Source: Mycolicibacterium crocinum
Lineage (GTDB): Bacteria > Actinomycetota > Actinomycetes > Mycobacteriales > Mycobacteriaceae
DNA: 64,000 bases
Reading direction: 5' to 3'
Assembly (NCBI RefSeq): GCF_022370635.2
Contig: NZ_CP092362.2
Span: 4,960,001-5,024,000 of the forward strand
This document shows positions 8,535-16,135 of this stretch, piece after piece; the first letter of the stretch is position 1; each line of letters starts with the position of its first letter. Below the pieces are notes generated by a model. It made no database searches and was not told where the DNA came from. It worked only from the letters and a program-made list of their open reading frames with translations. The position numbers were made by a program, and so were the translations under genes.

Positions 8535-8580
8535 CTGCTCAACCCGAGAGCCCCGCGGTCCGCATCCGGACCCGGGGCTC
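8501..8580 (+). promoter_or_regulatory. Attenuator: leader hairpin, anti-terminator and terminator ahead of chorismate mutase
   Basis: The terminator stem pairs GAGCCCCG (8548-8555) with CGGGGCTC (8573-8580) and GGTCCG (8557-8562) with CGGACC (8567-8572). That is 14 bp with one bulged C and a 4-nt loop, starting 13 nt after the leader stop. Upstream, CGGGTACC (8501-8508) pairs with GGTGCCCG (8516-8523). The segment 8509-8520 can alternatively pair with 8550-8561 (10 pairs, 2 mismatches), which would break the terminator. Stalling at Phe8-Tyr10 (8493-8501) would mask the left arm of the leader hairpin and free 8509-8520. No T-run follows. Confidence 0.6.
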
Positions 8581-8641
8581 GTCTCTTGTGTGAGGCCCGG
8601 GATCGGATGAGACCAGACCCACACATGAGGAGAACGAAGCG

Positions 8642-8914
8642 ATGACTCTGGAAATGGTTCCTGAAGCCGAGAACAACATCGACAGCCTCCGTGGCGAGAT
8701 CGACCGGCTCGACGCCGAGATCCTGGCCGCGGTCAAGCGCCGCACCGAGGTGTCCCAGGAGATCGGCCGGGCCCGGATGGCCTCCGGCGGCACCCGGCTG
8801 GTGCACAGCCGGGAGATGAAGGTCATCGAGCGCTACAGCGAGTTGGGTCCGGACGGCAAGGATCTGGCAATGCTGCTGCTGCGCATGGGCCGCGGCCGGC
8901 TCGGGCACTCCTGA
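8642..8914 (+). CDS. Chorismate mutase (intracellular AroQ type)
   Basis: Converts chorismate to prephenate, the first step to Phe and Tyr. The 90-residue all-helical protein matches M. tuberculosis Rv0948c, which is weakly active alone and is activated by the DAHP synthase AroG. SLRGEIDRLDAEILAAVKRRTEVSQEIGRARM is the long H1 helix carrying the active-site arginines, followed by VHSREMKVIERY and a C-terminal RMGRGRLGHS. The start ATG at 8642 has GAGGAG about 9 bases upstream. The 242-base upstream region contains an apparent leader peptide and attenuator. It converges on the acyltransferase gene with a 1-base gap. Confidence 0.95.
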   Translation: MTLEMVPEAENNIDSLRGEIDRLDAEILAAVKRRTEVSQEIGRARMASGGTRLVHSREMKVIERYSELGPDGKDLAMLLLRMGRGRLGHS

Positions 8915-8915
8915 A

Positions 8916-10946
8916 CTAGCGCACGGCGTCAAGCAGCCACGGGGTCATCCACTTGACCGCGTTCGGTGTGGGATGCACGCCATCGATGCGCACCTGCACA
9001 CCGTTGATCTTGTTGGTGTAGGTGCCGTTCGGCGCGAGCTTCTTGTTCAGGTCGAGCACGGTTACGTTCTTGCGATCGGCTACGACCTTGCGCAGCAAGG
9101 CATTCCACTGGTCGACCCGACTGGGTTGATCCTCGGGGTACAGGTTGCCGTTTGTCTGCTCTCCGTGCCGGCTGTACGGCTCGGTCGCAACCACCACCAG
9201 CGCCCCGGTGGAGCCGAGGATGTCCAGTGCGTGGCGCAGCTCGCTCTCCAGGTATTTGTCGAAATCGGGCTGGCCGATGTGGGCCCAACTGCCGTTCCAC
9301 TTGCGGTCCACCACTTCCCAGCGCCCGATCATCATCAGCACGACATCGGGCCGGTCGTGGCCGATCCGCTGCGCCCAGCGTTCCGGCCACGCATCGCACT
9401 CGGGCTTCTGCTCGAGGACCTGACCCGAATATCGGTACGGCCCACCGCGCACCAGGCCGCAGCCGATGGTGGTGCGATCCAGGAAGCTGACGCCGGGGGT
9501 GGGTGGCAGATAGCGCATCATCGTCCACCCGATGGAGTCACCGAACACCGAGACGGTGTGCGGGCGCGGGCCGTCCTGCACCGGCGCGGCGACCCGCACC
9601 GTTTCCACCGGTGAGACCAGTGCGGCCTGGGTGACGTCGGGGCTCGACGGGTCGATGCGGGTGCCCACCGGAACGACCACGGTCGCGAGCGCGACGGCCG
9701 TGCCGATCGTCGCGGCGGCCAGCCGCAGCTGCGGGACGTGCACGGGCCGCCAGCGCCGCACCGGCCGCTCGATCAGCCACCACGACCCCACCGCCGCGAG
9801 CACCGTGATCGCGCAGCGGGCACCGAACAGCGGATAACCCGTCCAGCCGGTCCGCTCCCCGGTGAGCACGAGGAACACCGGCCAATGCCAGAGGTACACG
9901 CCGTAGGAGATGACGCCGAGGGCCACCAGCGGCGGGGTGGCGAGCACCCAGGCCACCGGACCGCGTTGTTCCAGGGCGACCGGCGCGATCACCGCGACGG
10001 CGGCGACAGCGACGACGATCAACAGTCCGTTGCGGAATTCGGCGGCGCTGCCGGTCGCGACGTGGGTGATCGCGGCCAGCACTGCCACCCCCGCCACCGG
10101 CAGACTCGCCGCCAGCCACCTCCCCCACCGGGACCGGATCAGCGGCCAGCCCGCCATCATCGCCGGCCAGTCGCGGACCAGCAAAGCAGCGGCCGCGGCT
10201 CCGATCAGCAGAGCCTGGGCGCGGGTGTCCGTACCGAAGTAAACCCGGTTCAGCGAGTCGTCCGACGACAGCAGGATCGCCTCGGTGGCCGATCCGGCTG
10301 TTCCGGCCAGAGCCAGAATCAGCACCGCCCACCGGACCGCGGTGATCGTCGGCGTCTTCTGCCGACGCCGGGCGATCATCGCAAGCAGCACCGTGACCGT
10401 GACGATCAGCACCGGCCAGATCAGGTAGTACTGCTCCTCGACGCCCAGCGACCAGGTGTGCTGCAGCGGTGACGGCGGGGCGCCCTGGCTGAAGTAGTCG
10501 GTCTCATGCGACACGAACGCCCAGTTCGCCACCCACAGGAACGCGGCGACCGCGTCGGCGCGCAGACCACTGACGGCCTCCGGCGGAAACAGCAGGCGCG
10601 CGGCGATCACCGCCAACACCATCAAGAGCAGAGCGGGCAGCAGCCGGCGGGCCCGGCGGATCCAGAACGCGCCGAGGTCGAGTTCGCCGGTCCGGCCGAT
10701 CTCGTCGAGCAGCAGCGACGTGATCAGGAATCCGCTGAGCACGAAGAAGACGTCGACGCCGATGAATCCGCCTGTCACACCGGGGATTCCGCTGTGCCCG
10801 AGCAGGACGAGAGCGACGGCAACCCCGCGGATCCCGTTCAACGCAGGAATGCCCGAGCCGCGGGGCCGTGGCCTGCGCAGTTGGCTCGGTTGCGAGACGG
10901 GATCAACCCAGGGACTTTGCGCGAGGGAGCGCGCCGTCACACCCAT
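8916..10946 (-). CDS. Acyltransferase-3 membrane protein with C-terminal SGNH domain
   Basis: OafA/YrhL-type O-acyltransferase (676 aa). The N-terminal two thirds carry ten or so membrane helices and the family signatures ALNGIRGVAVALVLLGH and GVDVFFVLSGFLIT, then WSLGVEEQYYLIWP. After a short periplasmic linker, residues ~440-676 form an SGNH-hydrolase-like domain: block I SVFGDSIGWTMM, a central MMIGRWEVVD, and DGVHPTPNAVKWM with the catalytic Asp/His. Proteins of this layout acylate cell-surface glycans; in mycobacteria the substrates are mostly unknown. It lies 76 bases downstream of the TetR gene on the same strand and may be co-transcribed with it. Confidence 0.9.
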   Translation of the reverse strand: MGVTARSLAQSPWVDPVSQPSQLRRPRPRGSGIPALNGIRGVAVALVLLGHSGIPGVTGGFIGVDVFFVLSGFLITSLLLDEIGRTGELDLGAFWIRRARRLLPALLLMVLAVIAARLLFPPEAVSGLRADAVAAFLWVANWAFVSHETDYFSQGAPPSPLQHTWSLGVEEQYYLIWPVLIVTVTVLLAMIARRRQKTPTITAVRWAVLILALAGTAGSATEAILLSSDDSLNRVYFGTDTRAQALLIGAAAAALLVRDWPAMMAGWPLIRSRWGRWLAASLPVAGVAVLAAITHVATGSAAEFRNGLLIVVAVAAVAVIAPVALEQRGPVAWVLATPPLVALGVISYGVYLWHWPVFLVLTGERTGWTGYPLFGARCAITVLAAVGSWWLIERPVRRWRPVHVPQLRLAAATIGTAVALATVVVPVGTRIDPSSPDVTQAALVSPVETVRVAAPVQDGPRPHTVSVFGDSIGWTMMRYLPPTPGVSFLDRTTIGCGLVRGGPYRYSGQVLEQKPECDAWPERWAQRIGHDRPDVVLMMIGRWEVVDRKWNGSWAHIGQPDFDKYLESELRHALDILGSTGALVVVATEPYSRHGEQTNGNLYPEDQPSRVDQWNALLRKVVADRKNVTVLDLNKKLAPNGTYTNKINGVQVRIDGVHPTPNAVKWMTPWLLDAVR

Positions 10947-11022
10947 GCCCTCCTAGATCGTCAGTGCTGTGAAATCTAGTTCGCAACGAGGACTGATCAG
11001 CGCAGGCGCGCGGTCGTTTACG

Positions 11023-12210
11023 TCAATTCCTTGGCGGCAGAGCCAGCAGATGCGCGCAGGTCGTGCTGGCCGCGGACGCGATACCGGTCGCCGCCTGCAG
11101 GTGAGGCACCCGCACGACGTAGTTGACCAGCGTCAGCATGGCCTGCACCTGAAGCCGGGCGGTCGATTCGGTCTGCTCGGTGCGGTACTGGCGCAGCAGG
11201 TGCACCCATTCCTCGACGTAGTCGCGTTGCGCGGCCAACGCGGCATCGCGGTGCGGTTCGGGCAGATTGCGCACTTCGGTCATCAGCAGATCGACCAATG
11301 CGGGGTGCCCGAGTGCGAACTCCACGTACGAGGTGATCAGACTGCCCAGGGCCCCGGCGGGCGTGCTCGATGCTGCCAGCACGTCCGAGGCCTGCATGTA
11401 GAGGTAGGCGGCACCGCGCGTGAGCGCCGTGGCCAGCAGGTCGGCCTTGTTGGCGAAGTGGTTGTAGACGCTTGGTCCGGCGATGCCGAGGGACGCCGCC
11501 ACGTCCTCGATCCCCACGCTGGCGTACCGCCGCTCGGCGAATAACTGGATTGCCTTCTGCAGCAACGCTTCTCGCCGCGAGCGCGGCAACAATCCGGTGT
11601 GCTTGCGCCGGCGCCGGCCGATCACGAACTCGACCGGCGCCGGCGCTGTGAGCACCCGCCCGGTGAGTTCGGCCAGCAGCCGAGCCTGGTCCCTGGCCGA
11701 CAGGTCCGACTGATAGAACGACGGGCTGACCACGACGCCGAGGATCATCCAGGCGAACAGGTCGCGAGCGTCGGCGTTCAGGTCGGGTCGCGCGGCTTTC
11801 AGGAATTCCGATAACCGCCGCGCGACGTTCTGACTGGCCTCGCGCAGCCGGGTCTGCGCGTCATCGGACAGATGCCGGGCCTCGCGCTCGACCAGGATTC
11901 CGATGTGGCGGCTGGCCACTGCCAGTTCGGCCACCTCGAGCAGGGACTGGTCGGCGTCGGCGAATTCCATGGCGCCGACGACCTCGGCAACCGAGTCCAG
12001 GCCGGTGAAGACCACTTCCTCCAGCAATTCGTGCTTGCTGGAGAAGTGCCTGTACAGCGCCGAGGCGCCAACAGCGACGGCCTCGGCGATGTCGCCCATG
12101 GCGACATGTTCATAGCCGCGGGTGCAGAACAGTTCGGTGGCCGCCGCGACGATCAGCGCCCGACGGTTGGCCGGCCGGGTACCGCGCTCCGGGCGGGCAG
12201 CCGTGGTCAC
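11023..12210 (-). CDS. TetR-family regulator with two tandem TetR domains
   Basis: 395 residues, about twice the usual TetR length. The first DNA-binding domain is at about residues 15-62 (RALIVAAATELFCTRGYEHVAMGDIAE, then GASALYRHFSSKHELLEEV). The second is at about 210-258 (SRREALLQKAIQLFAERRYASVGIEDVAASLG, then GPSVYNHFANKADLL). Each is followed by a helical ligand domain. A single chain may therefore mimic a TetR dimer. It is divergent from the Ltp-type thiolase gene, with an AAGTGAA/TTCACT dyad between them, so it is the probable local repressor of the catabolic cluster at 12.3-20.2 kb. The inducer is unknown, perhaps an acyl-CoA. Confidence 0.88.
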   Translation of the reverse strand: MTTAARPERGTRPANRRALIVAAATELFCTRGYEHVAMGDIAEAVAVGASALYRHFSSKHELLEEVVFTGLDSVAEVVGAMEFADADQSLLEVAELAVASRHIGILVEREARHLSDDAQTRLREASQNVARRLSEFLKAARPDLNADARDLFAWMILGVVVSPSFYQSDLSARDQARLLAELTGRVLTAPAPVEFVIGRRRRKHTGLLPRSRREALLQKAIQLFAERRYASVGIEDVAASLGIAGPSVYNHFANKADLLATALTRGAAYLYMQASDVLAASSTPAGALGSLITSYVEFALGHPALVDLLMTEVRNLPEPHRDAALAAQRDYVEEWVHLLRQYRTEQTESTARLQVQAMLTLVNYVVRVPHLQAATGIASAASTTCAHLLALPPRN

Positions 12211-12302
12211 GTCGTCTGGCCTTTCGTTCGGCGGCGGTGAACGACAGACAGCCTAACGCCGCCCGAGGTCCGAGCTTGCCACCCCGATCCACCACGGTCT
12301 AG

Positions 12303-12322
12303 CCTAAGTGAACTTTCACTAG
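12303..12322. promoter_or_regulatory. Operator-like dyad upstream of the Ltp thiolase gene
   Basis: AGTGAA-CT-TTCACT (12307-12320) is a perfect 6-2-6 inverted repeat within CCTAAGTGAA...TTCACTAG. It directly follows a TAGCCT -10-like hexamer (12300-12305), so a bound repressor would block the start point. A 14/17-identical copy precedes echA (16020-16036), and the half CCTAAGTGAA recurs exactly, inverted, before the LuxR gene (16094-16103). Confidence 0.6.
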
Positions 12323-12338
12323 TTATATGGAGGTTTGC

Positions 12339-13523
12339 ATGGCGAGTCGCACCATCGTCGCGGGAGTGGGGATGATTCCGTTCACCACACCGAGCCGGAC
12401 AGAGCCATACCCCATAATGGCAGAACAATCCGTGCGCAATGCCCTTGCGGATGCCGGAATCGATTATTCCGCGGTGCAGCAGGCCTACGTCGGCTATGTG
12501 TACGGAGACTCAACATCTGGACAGGCAGCTCTGTACGGTGTCGGCCAGTCCGGAATTCCGATCGTCAATGTCAACAACAACTGCTCCACCGGTTCCACCG
12601 CGTTGTGGCTGGCGCGCCAGGCGATCGAGAACGGTGCCGCGGACTGCGTGCTGGCACTGGGGTTCGAGCAGATGCAGCGGGGAGCGCTGGCGTCGATGTG
12701 GACCGACCGGCCAAGCCCGTTCGACCGCTTCGACGAGACCACCCGGGCCCTGCAGGGCTGGGATGATGCCGCTCCAATGGCGGCCCAGTACTTCGGCGGC
12801 GCAGGCCGGCAGTACGCCGATACCTATGGCACCGGACCTGAAGTCTTCGCCCGCATTGCGGTCAAGGCGCGGGCGCACGCGAAGAACAATCCCTACGCGG
12901 TGTTCCGCAACGAGGTCACTGTCGAAGAGGTACTGGCCTCCCCACACATCTACGGGCCGTTGACCCGCCTGCAGTGCTGCCCGCCGACCTGTGGTGCGGC
13001 CGCTGCGGTGTTGGTCAGCGAGGAGTTCGCCCGCACGCACGGTCTGCGGGTCGAGGTCGCGATCAAAGCGCAGGCCATGGCCACTGACTCGCCCTCGACG
13101 TTCACCGGCGACATGATCAAGGTCGTCGGTTACGACATGGCCAAGGCAGCCGCCAACCAGGTCTACGAGGCGTCCGGCGTTGCGCCGGAGGATATTCGGG
13201 TCGTCGAGTTACACGACTGCTTCACCACCAACGAGCTGCTCACCTACGAGGGCCTGGGCCTGACGCCGGTCGGCACCGCAGAGAAGTTCATCCTCGACGG
13301 GGACAACACCTACGGCGGCCGCGTGGTCACCAATCCCTCGGGCGGATTGTTATCCAAGGGGCATCCGTTGGGCGCCACCGGTCTTGCTCAGTGCACCGAG
13401 CTGGTGTGGCAACTACGCGGCCTGGCGCAGGCCCGTCAGGTGGCCGACGCCACGGTGGCACTGCAACACAACATCGGCCTGGGCGGTGCCGCGGTCGTCA
13501 CCCTCTACGAGAAGGTGAGCTGA
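12339..13523 (+). CDS. Ltp-type (SCP-x-like) thiolase / lipid-transfer protein
   Basis: Thiolase-fold enzyme of the Ltp group (394 aa) acting on CoA thioesters; relatives cleave or retro-aldol-cleave steroid side-chain CoA esters. It closely resembles M. tuberculosis Ltp1 around AYVGYVYGDSTSGQ and IVNVNNNCSTGSTAL (nucleophilic Cys), with VVELHDCF and GGLLSKGHPLGATG near the C-terminus. There is no SCP2 sterol-carrier domain. I chose ATG 12339 over the in-frame ATG 12327 because GGAGG (12329-12333) is correctly placed for 12339 and would lie inside the longer version. It is first in an operon with two MaoC-like genes and an SDR. Confidence 0.92.
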   Translation: MASRTIVAGVGMIPFTTPSRTEPYPIMAEQSVRNALADAGIDYSAVQQAYVGYVYGDSTSGQAALYGVGQSGIPIVNVNNNCSTGSTALWLARQAIENGAADCVLALGFEQMQRGALASMWTDRPSPFDRFDETTRALQGWDDAAPMAAQYFGGAGRQYADTYGTGPEVFARIAVKARAHAKNNPYAVFRNEVTVEEVLASPHIYGPLTRLQCCPPTCGAAAAVLVSEEFARTHGLRVEVAIKAQAMATDSPSTFTGDMIKVVGYDMAKAAANQVYEASGVAPEDIRVVELHDCFTTNELLTYEGLGLTPVGTAEKFILDGDNTYGGRVVTNPSGGLLSKGHPLGATGLAQCTELVWQLRGLAQARQVADATVALQHNIGLGGAAVVTLYEKVS

Positions 13524-13525
13524 CA

Positions 13526-13984
13526 ATGGCGGTGGATCCCGGCGTCATCGGCACCCAATTGCCAACGACCACAGTCACCGTGGATCGAGGCCGGCTGCGC
13601 TTCTTCGCCAAGGCGATCGGCGAGACGAACCCCGTCTACACAGAGCTCGACGCCGCGATCGCCGCCGGGCATCCGGACCTCCCGGCACCACCGACCTTCC
13701 TGTTCTCGATCGAACTCGAAGCACCCGACCCATTCGCATACCTCGCTGCGCTCGGCGTCGACCTGCGCTTCGTGCTGCACGGCGAACAGAGCTTCGTCTA
13801 TCACCAACCCGCCTACCCCGGTGACGAGCTCGTGGCGCACCCGCGCATCACCGATGTGTACACCAAAAAGGCTGGCGCACTGGAGTTCATCGCCAAGGAA
13901 ACGACCGTGACCCGCATCGACGGAACACCGATCGCCGACCTGCGATCGGTGATCGTCGTCCGCAACCCGGAAGGCAGCGCATGA
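13526..13984 (+). CDS. MaoC-like hydratase, FAS1-type N-domain subunit (HadA-like)
   Basis: 152-residue hot-dog-fold protein of the MaoC N-terminal-like family. It starts with ATG 2 bases after the thiolase stop. The sequence (RFFAKAIGETNPVYTELDAAIAAGHPDLPAPPTFLF) resembles the HadA/HadC and ChsH-type partners of mycobacterial (R)-hydroxyacyl dehydratases. It lacks the full D-x4-H catalytic signature, so it is expected to be the substrate-binding partner of the next gene product. Its stop overlaps the next start (ATGA), implying translational coupling of a heterodimer. Likely reaction: hydration or dehydration of an enoyl/3-hydroxyacyl-CoA. Confidence 0.85.
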   Translation: MAVDPGVIGTQLPTTTVTVDRGRLRFFAKAIGETNPVYTELDAAIAAGHPDLPAPPTFLFSIELEAPDPFAYLAALGVDLRFVLHGEQSFVYHQPAYPGDELVAHPRITDVYTKKAGALEFIAKETTVTRIDGTPIADLRSVIVVRNPEGSA

Positions 13985-14394
13985 CAGTCACCGATCCCAT
14001 CGCCGTCGGCACCGAGCTGCCGCCGCTGACGGTGCCACCAATCTCTCGGTTGACGTTGGCCCTGTTCGCCGGCGCGTCCGGGGATCACAACCCGATACAC
14101 GTGGATCTCGACGCCGCGAAATCGGCTGGGATGCCGGACGTGTTCGCCCACGGAATGCTGTCGATGGCCTATCTGGGGCGGCTGCTGACCAACTGGGTCC
14201 CGCAGGAGAACCTGCGCTCATTTCGGGTCCGGTTCGCTTCGATCACCCCCGTGCACGGCCAACCCACCTGCAGCGGCCGCGTCAGCGCGATCCAGGAGGT
14301 TGACGGTGAGAAGCGCGCGACCGTCGACCTCACCGTCACCCTCGCCGACGGCACCGTCACGCTGTCCGGCGACGCCGTCATTGCCATCAACTGA
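13981..14394 (+). CDS. MaoC-like (R)-specific enoyl-CoA hydratase, catalytic subunit (HadB-like)
   Basis: 137-residue hot-dog-fold hydratase. It has the hydratase-2 signature FAGASGDHNPIHVDLDAAKSAG followed by FAHGML, containing the catalytic Asp and His. It is coupled by ATGA overlap to the HadA-like gene, and the pair is expected to act as a heterodimer like HadAB or ChsH1/ChsH2. Together with the Ltp thiolase, the SDR and the enoyl-CoA hydratase it gives a nearly complete beta-oxidation cycle in this cluster. Confidence 0.9.
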   Translation: MTVTDPIAVGTELPPLTVPPISRLTLALFAGASGDHNPIHVDLDAAKSAGMPDVFAHGMLSMAYLGRLLTNWVPQENLRSFRVRFASITPVHGQPTCSGRVSAIQEVDGEKRATVDLTVTLADGTVTLSGDAVIAIN

Positions 14395-14409
14395 AAGGTT
14401 TTGTGAGAC

Positions 14410-15240
14410 ATGGGAAAACTACCCGGCAAGGTGGCCGTCATCTCGGGCTCGGGGCGAGGAATCGGGCGTGAAATCGCGCTCAAACTCGCCGCCGAAGGCG
14501 CGTCGGTTGTCGTCAACGACCTGGACGCGGACCCCGCGACCGAGACGGTCACCGCCATCGAAGCCGCCGGCGGCCGTGCCGTCGCGTGCGTCGGCAGCGT
14601 CACCGACGAGAACTTCGGCGAGCGGTTCGTCCAGACGGCGATGGATGCCTTCGGCGGGCTGGACATCATCGTCAATAACGCCGGCTACACCTGGGATTCG
14701 GTGATTCAAAAGATGACCGACGAGCAGTGGGATGCCATCCTCGACGTTCATCTCAAGGCCCCTTTTCACATCCTGCGGGCCGCACAACCGGTGATCAGCC
14801 AACTGGTCAAGGGCGCCACGGAATCCGGGCAACCGGTCGGCTGCCGCAAGGTGGTCAACATCTCCTCATTGGCCGGCGTCGGTGGCAACGCGGGGCAGGC
14901 GAACTATGCCGCCGCCAAGGCCGGCGTGATCGGATTGACGAAGGCGCTGGCCAAGGAGTGGGGCCGCTACAACGTCACGGTCAACAGCGTCGCGTTCGGA
15001 TTGATCAAGACCCGACTCACCGAAACACCGGCCGACGGTGACGGAACCATCACCGTGCGCGGCCAGGAGATCAAGGTCGGCGTCAACCCCGGCCTGCTGG
15101 CCACCATGGAGCAGGCGATTCCGCTCGGCCGTGCCGGCACACCCGCGGAGGCGGCCGGCGCCGTCTATCTGCTGTGCACCCCCGAGTCGGACTACATCAG
15201 CGCCCAAACACTGGTCTGCGGAGGCGGATTCAACTTCTAG
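14410..15240 (+). CDS. Short-chain dehydrogenase/reductase (FabG-like)
   Basis: 276-residue classical SDR. It has the nucleotide motif SGSGRGIGREIALKLA, an acidic ND-L-D after beta-2 (NAD preference likely), NNAG, the catalytic Ser in VNISSLAG, and YAAAK. The C-terminus GGGFNF is normal. Likely role: oxidation of a 3-hydroxyacyl-CoA in the cluster's beta-oxidation cycle, with the adjacent MaoC pair supplying the hydroxy intermediate. It is last in the thiolase-MaoC-MaoC-SDR operon and overlaps the convergent echA gene by 4 bases. Confidence 0.92.
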   Translation: MGKLPGKVAVISGSGRGIGREIALKLAAEGASVVVNDLDADPATETVTAIEAAGGRAVACVGSVTDENFGERFVQTAMDAFGGLDIIVNNAGYTWDSVIQKMTDEQWDAILDVHLKAPFHILRAAQPVISQLVKGATESGQPVGCRKVVNISSLAGVGGNAGQANYAAAKAGVIGLTKALAKEWGRYNVTVNSVAFGLIKTRLTETPADGDGTITVRGQEIKVGVNPGLLATMEQAIPLGRAGTPAEAAGAVYLLCTPESDYISAQTLVCGGGFNF

Positions 15241-16004
15241 CCGACCACGTGCGAAATCCAGGCGGCCGCGACATCCATGAAGTCAGGGTGGTTGAAGAGC
15301 TCGGCCTGAGCCTGCGCCTCGATCTCGTCGACCGCGCAGGCGAAGTCGGCGGTCTCGGCGAACCGCAGTGTTCGTTTGACTGAGCGGATGGTGCGCCCCG
15401 GTGCCCTGACCACATCCGTCGCCAGCCGCAACGTTTCGGCACGGGCGTCGTCGACGACGGCCGACACCGCACCGATCTTCTCGGCTTCGCGCGCGTCGAT
15501 GATCTTCGCGCTCATCAGCAGCTCCAGCGCGCGGTCCCTACCGACAGCTGCCGGCAAGGTTTTGGATAGCCCGTAGTCCGGGCCGAGCCCCATGCGGGCG
15601 AAGGTCGCGCCGAACCGGGCCGACCTCGCGGCAATACGGATGTCGCAAGCCAGGACCAATCCCCAACCGGCACCGGCGGCCGGGCCGTTGACCGCCGCGA
15701 TCGTCAGCTGCGGCATCCCGTGCAGCGTCATCACCGGCCGGCTGACGTCTTTCATCATCGCGACCGTCGAGTCGGACTCCGCGAGCACCGACAGGATGCT
15801 CATGTCGGCACCCGAGCAGAAGCCTCGGCCGGCGCCGGTCAGGATCACCACGTGGACGTCGTCATCTCCGGCGAGTCGGGTGAACGCAACGTCCAGTTCC
15901 GCCATCAGCTCCTCGTCGAGCGCGTTGAGCAGCTCCGGGCGATTCAGCTCCACCACCGCGATGTGGTCGGCAGGTGTGGCGATACGGACGACGTCGGTGG
16001 TCAT
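15237..16004 (-). CDS. Enoyl-CoA hydratase/isomerase (crotonase family)
   Basis: 255-residue crotonase-fold protein. The oxyanion-hole segments are GAGRGFCSGADMSIL and NGPAAGAGWGLVLACDIRIA. In the second region the usual catalytic Glu positions are not both obvious, so isomerase or hydratase activity cannot be decided. A TAGCCT hexamer lies 7 nt before the ATG at 16004, so translation is probably leaderless. The operator-like AAGTGAA/TGCACTAG site sits just upstream. It is divergent from the LuxR regulator and belongs to the catabolic cluster. Confidence 0.9.
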   Translation of the reverse strand: MTTDVVRIATPADHIAVVELNRPELLNALDEELMAELDVAFTRLAGDDDVHVVILTGAGRGFCSGADMSILSVLAESDSTVAMMKDVSRPVMTLHGMPQLTIAAVNGPAAGAGWGLVLACDIRIAARSARFGATFARMGLGPDYGLSKTLPAAVGRDRALELLMSAKIIDAREAEKIGAVSAVVDDARAETLRLATDVVRAPGRTIRSVKRTLRFAETADFACAVDEIEAQAQAELFNHPDFMDVAAAWISHVVG

Positions 16005-16019
16005 GGTCCTCAGGCTAGA

Positions 16020-16036
16020 CTAGTGCAACTTCACTT
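16020..16036. promoter_or_regulatory. Second operator-like site, upstream of echA
   Basis: On the minus strand the site reads AAGTGAAGTTGCACTAG, matching AAGTGAACTTTCACTAG before the thiolase gene at 14 of 17 positions. It is immediately upstream of the TAGCCT -10-like element of echA. The exact half CCTAAGTGAA (inverted) recurs at 16094-16103 in the same intergenic region, before the LuxR gene. Confidence 0.5.
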
Positions 16037-16135
16037 GAACCAATCTATTCCTGCTATGCCACGGATATACCAGCCGTAGGGAAGCTACTATCATTCACTT
16101 AGGCTGCTACAGCAGCGGTGCTCGAAGGAGGTTTC

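Noticed and set aside
12303..12322. KstR or KstR2 box before the Ltp thiolase gene
   Set aside because: AGTGAA-CT-TTCACT lacks the AAC-N2-GTT core of KstR and the CAAG-N2-CTTG core I recall for KstR2.
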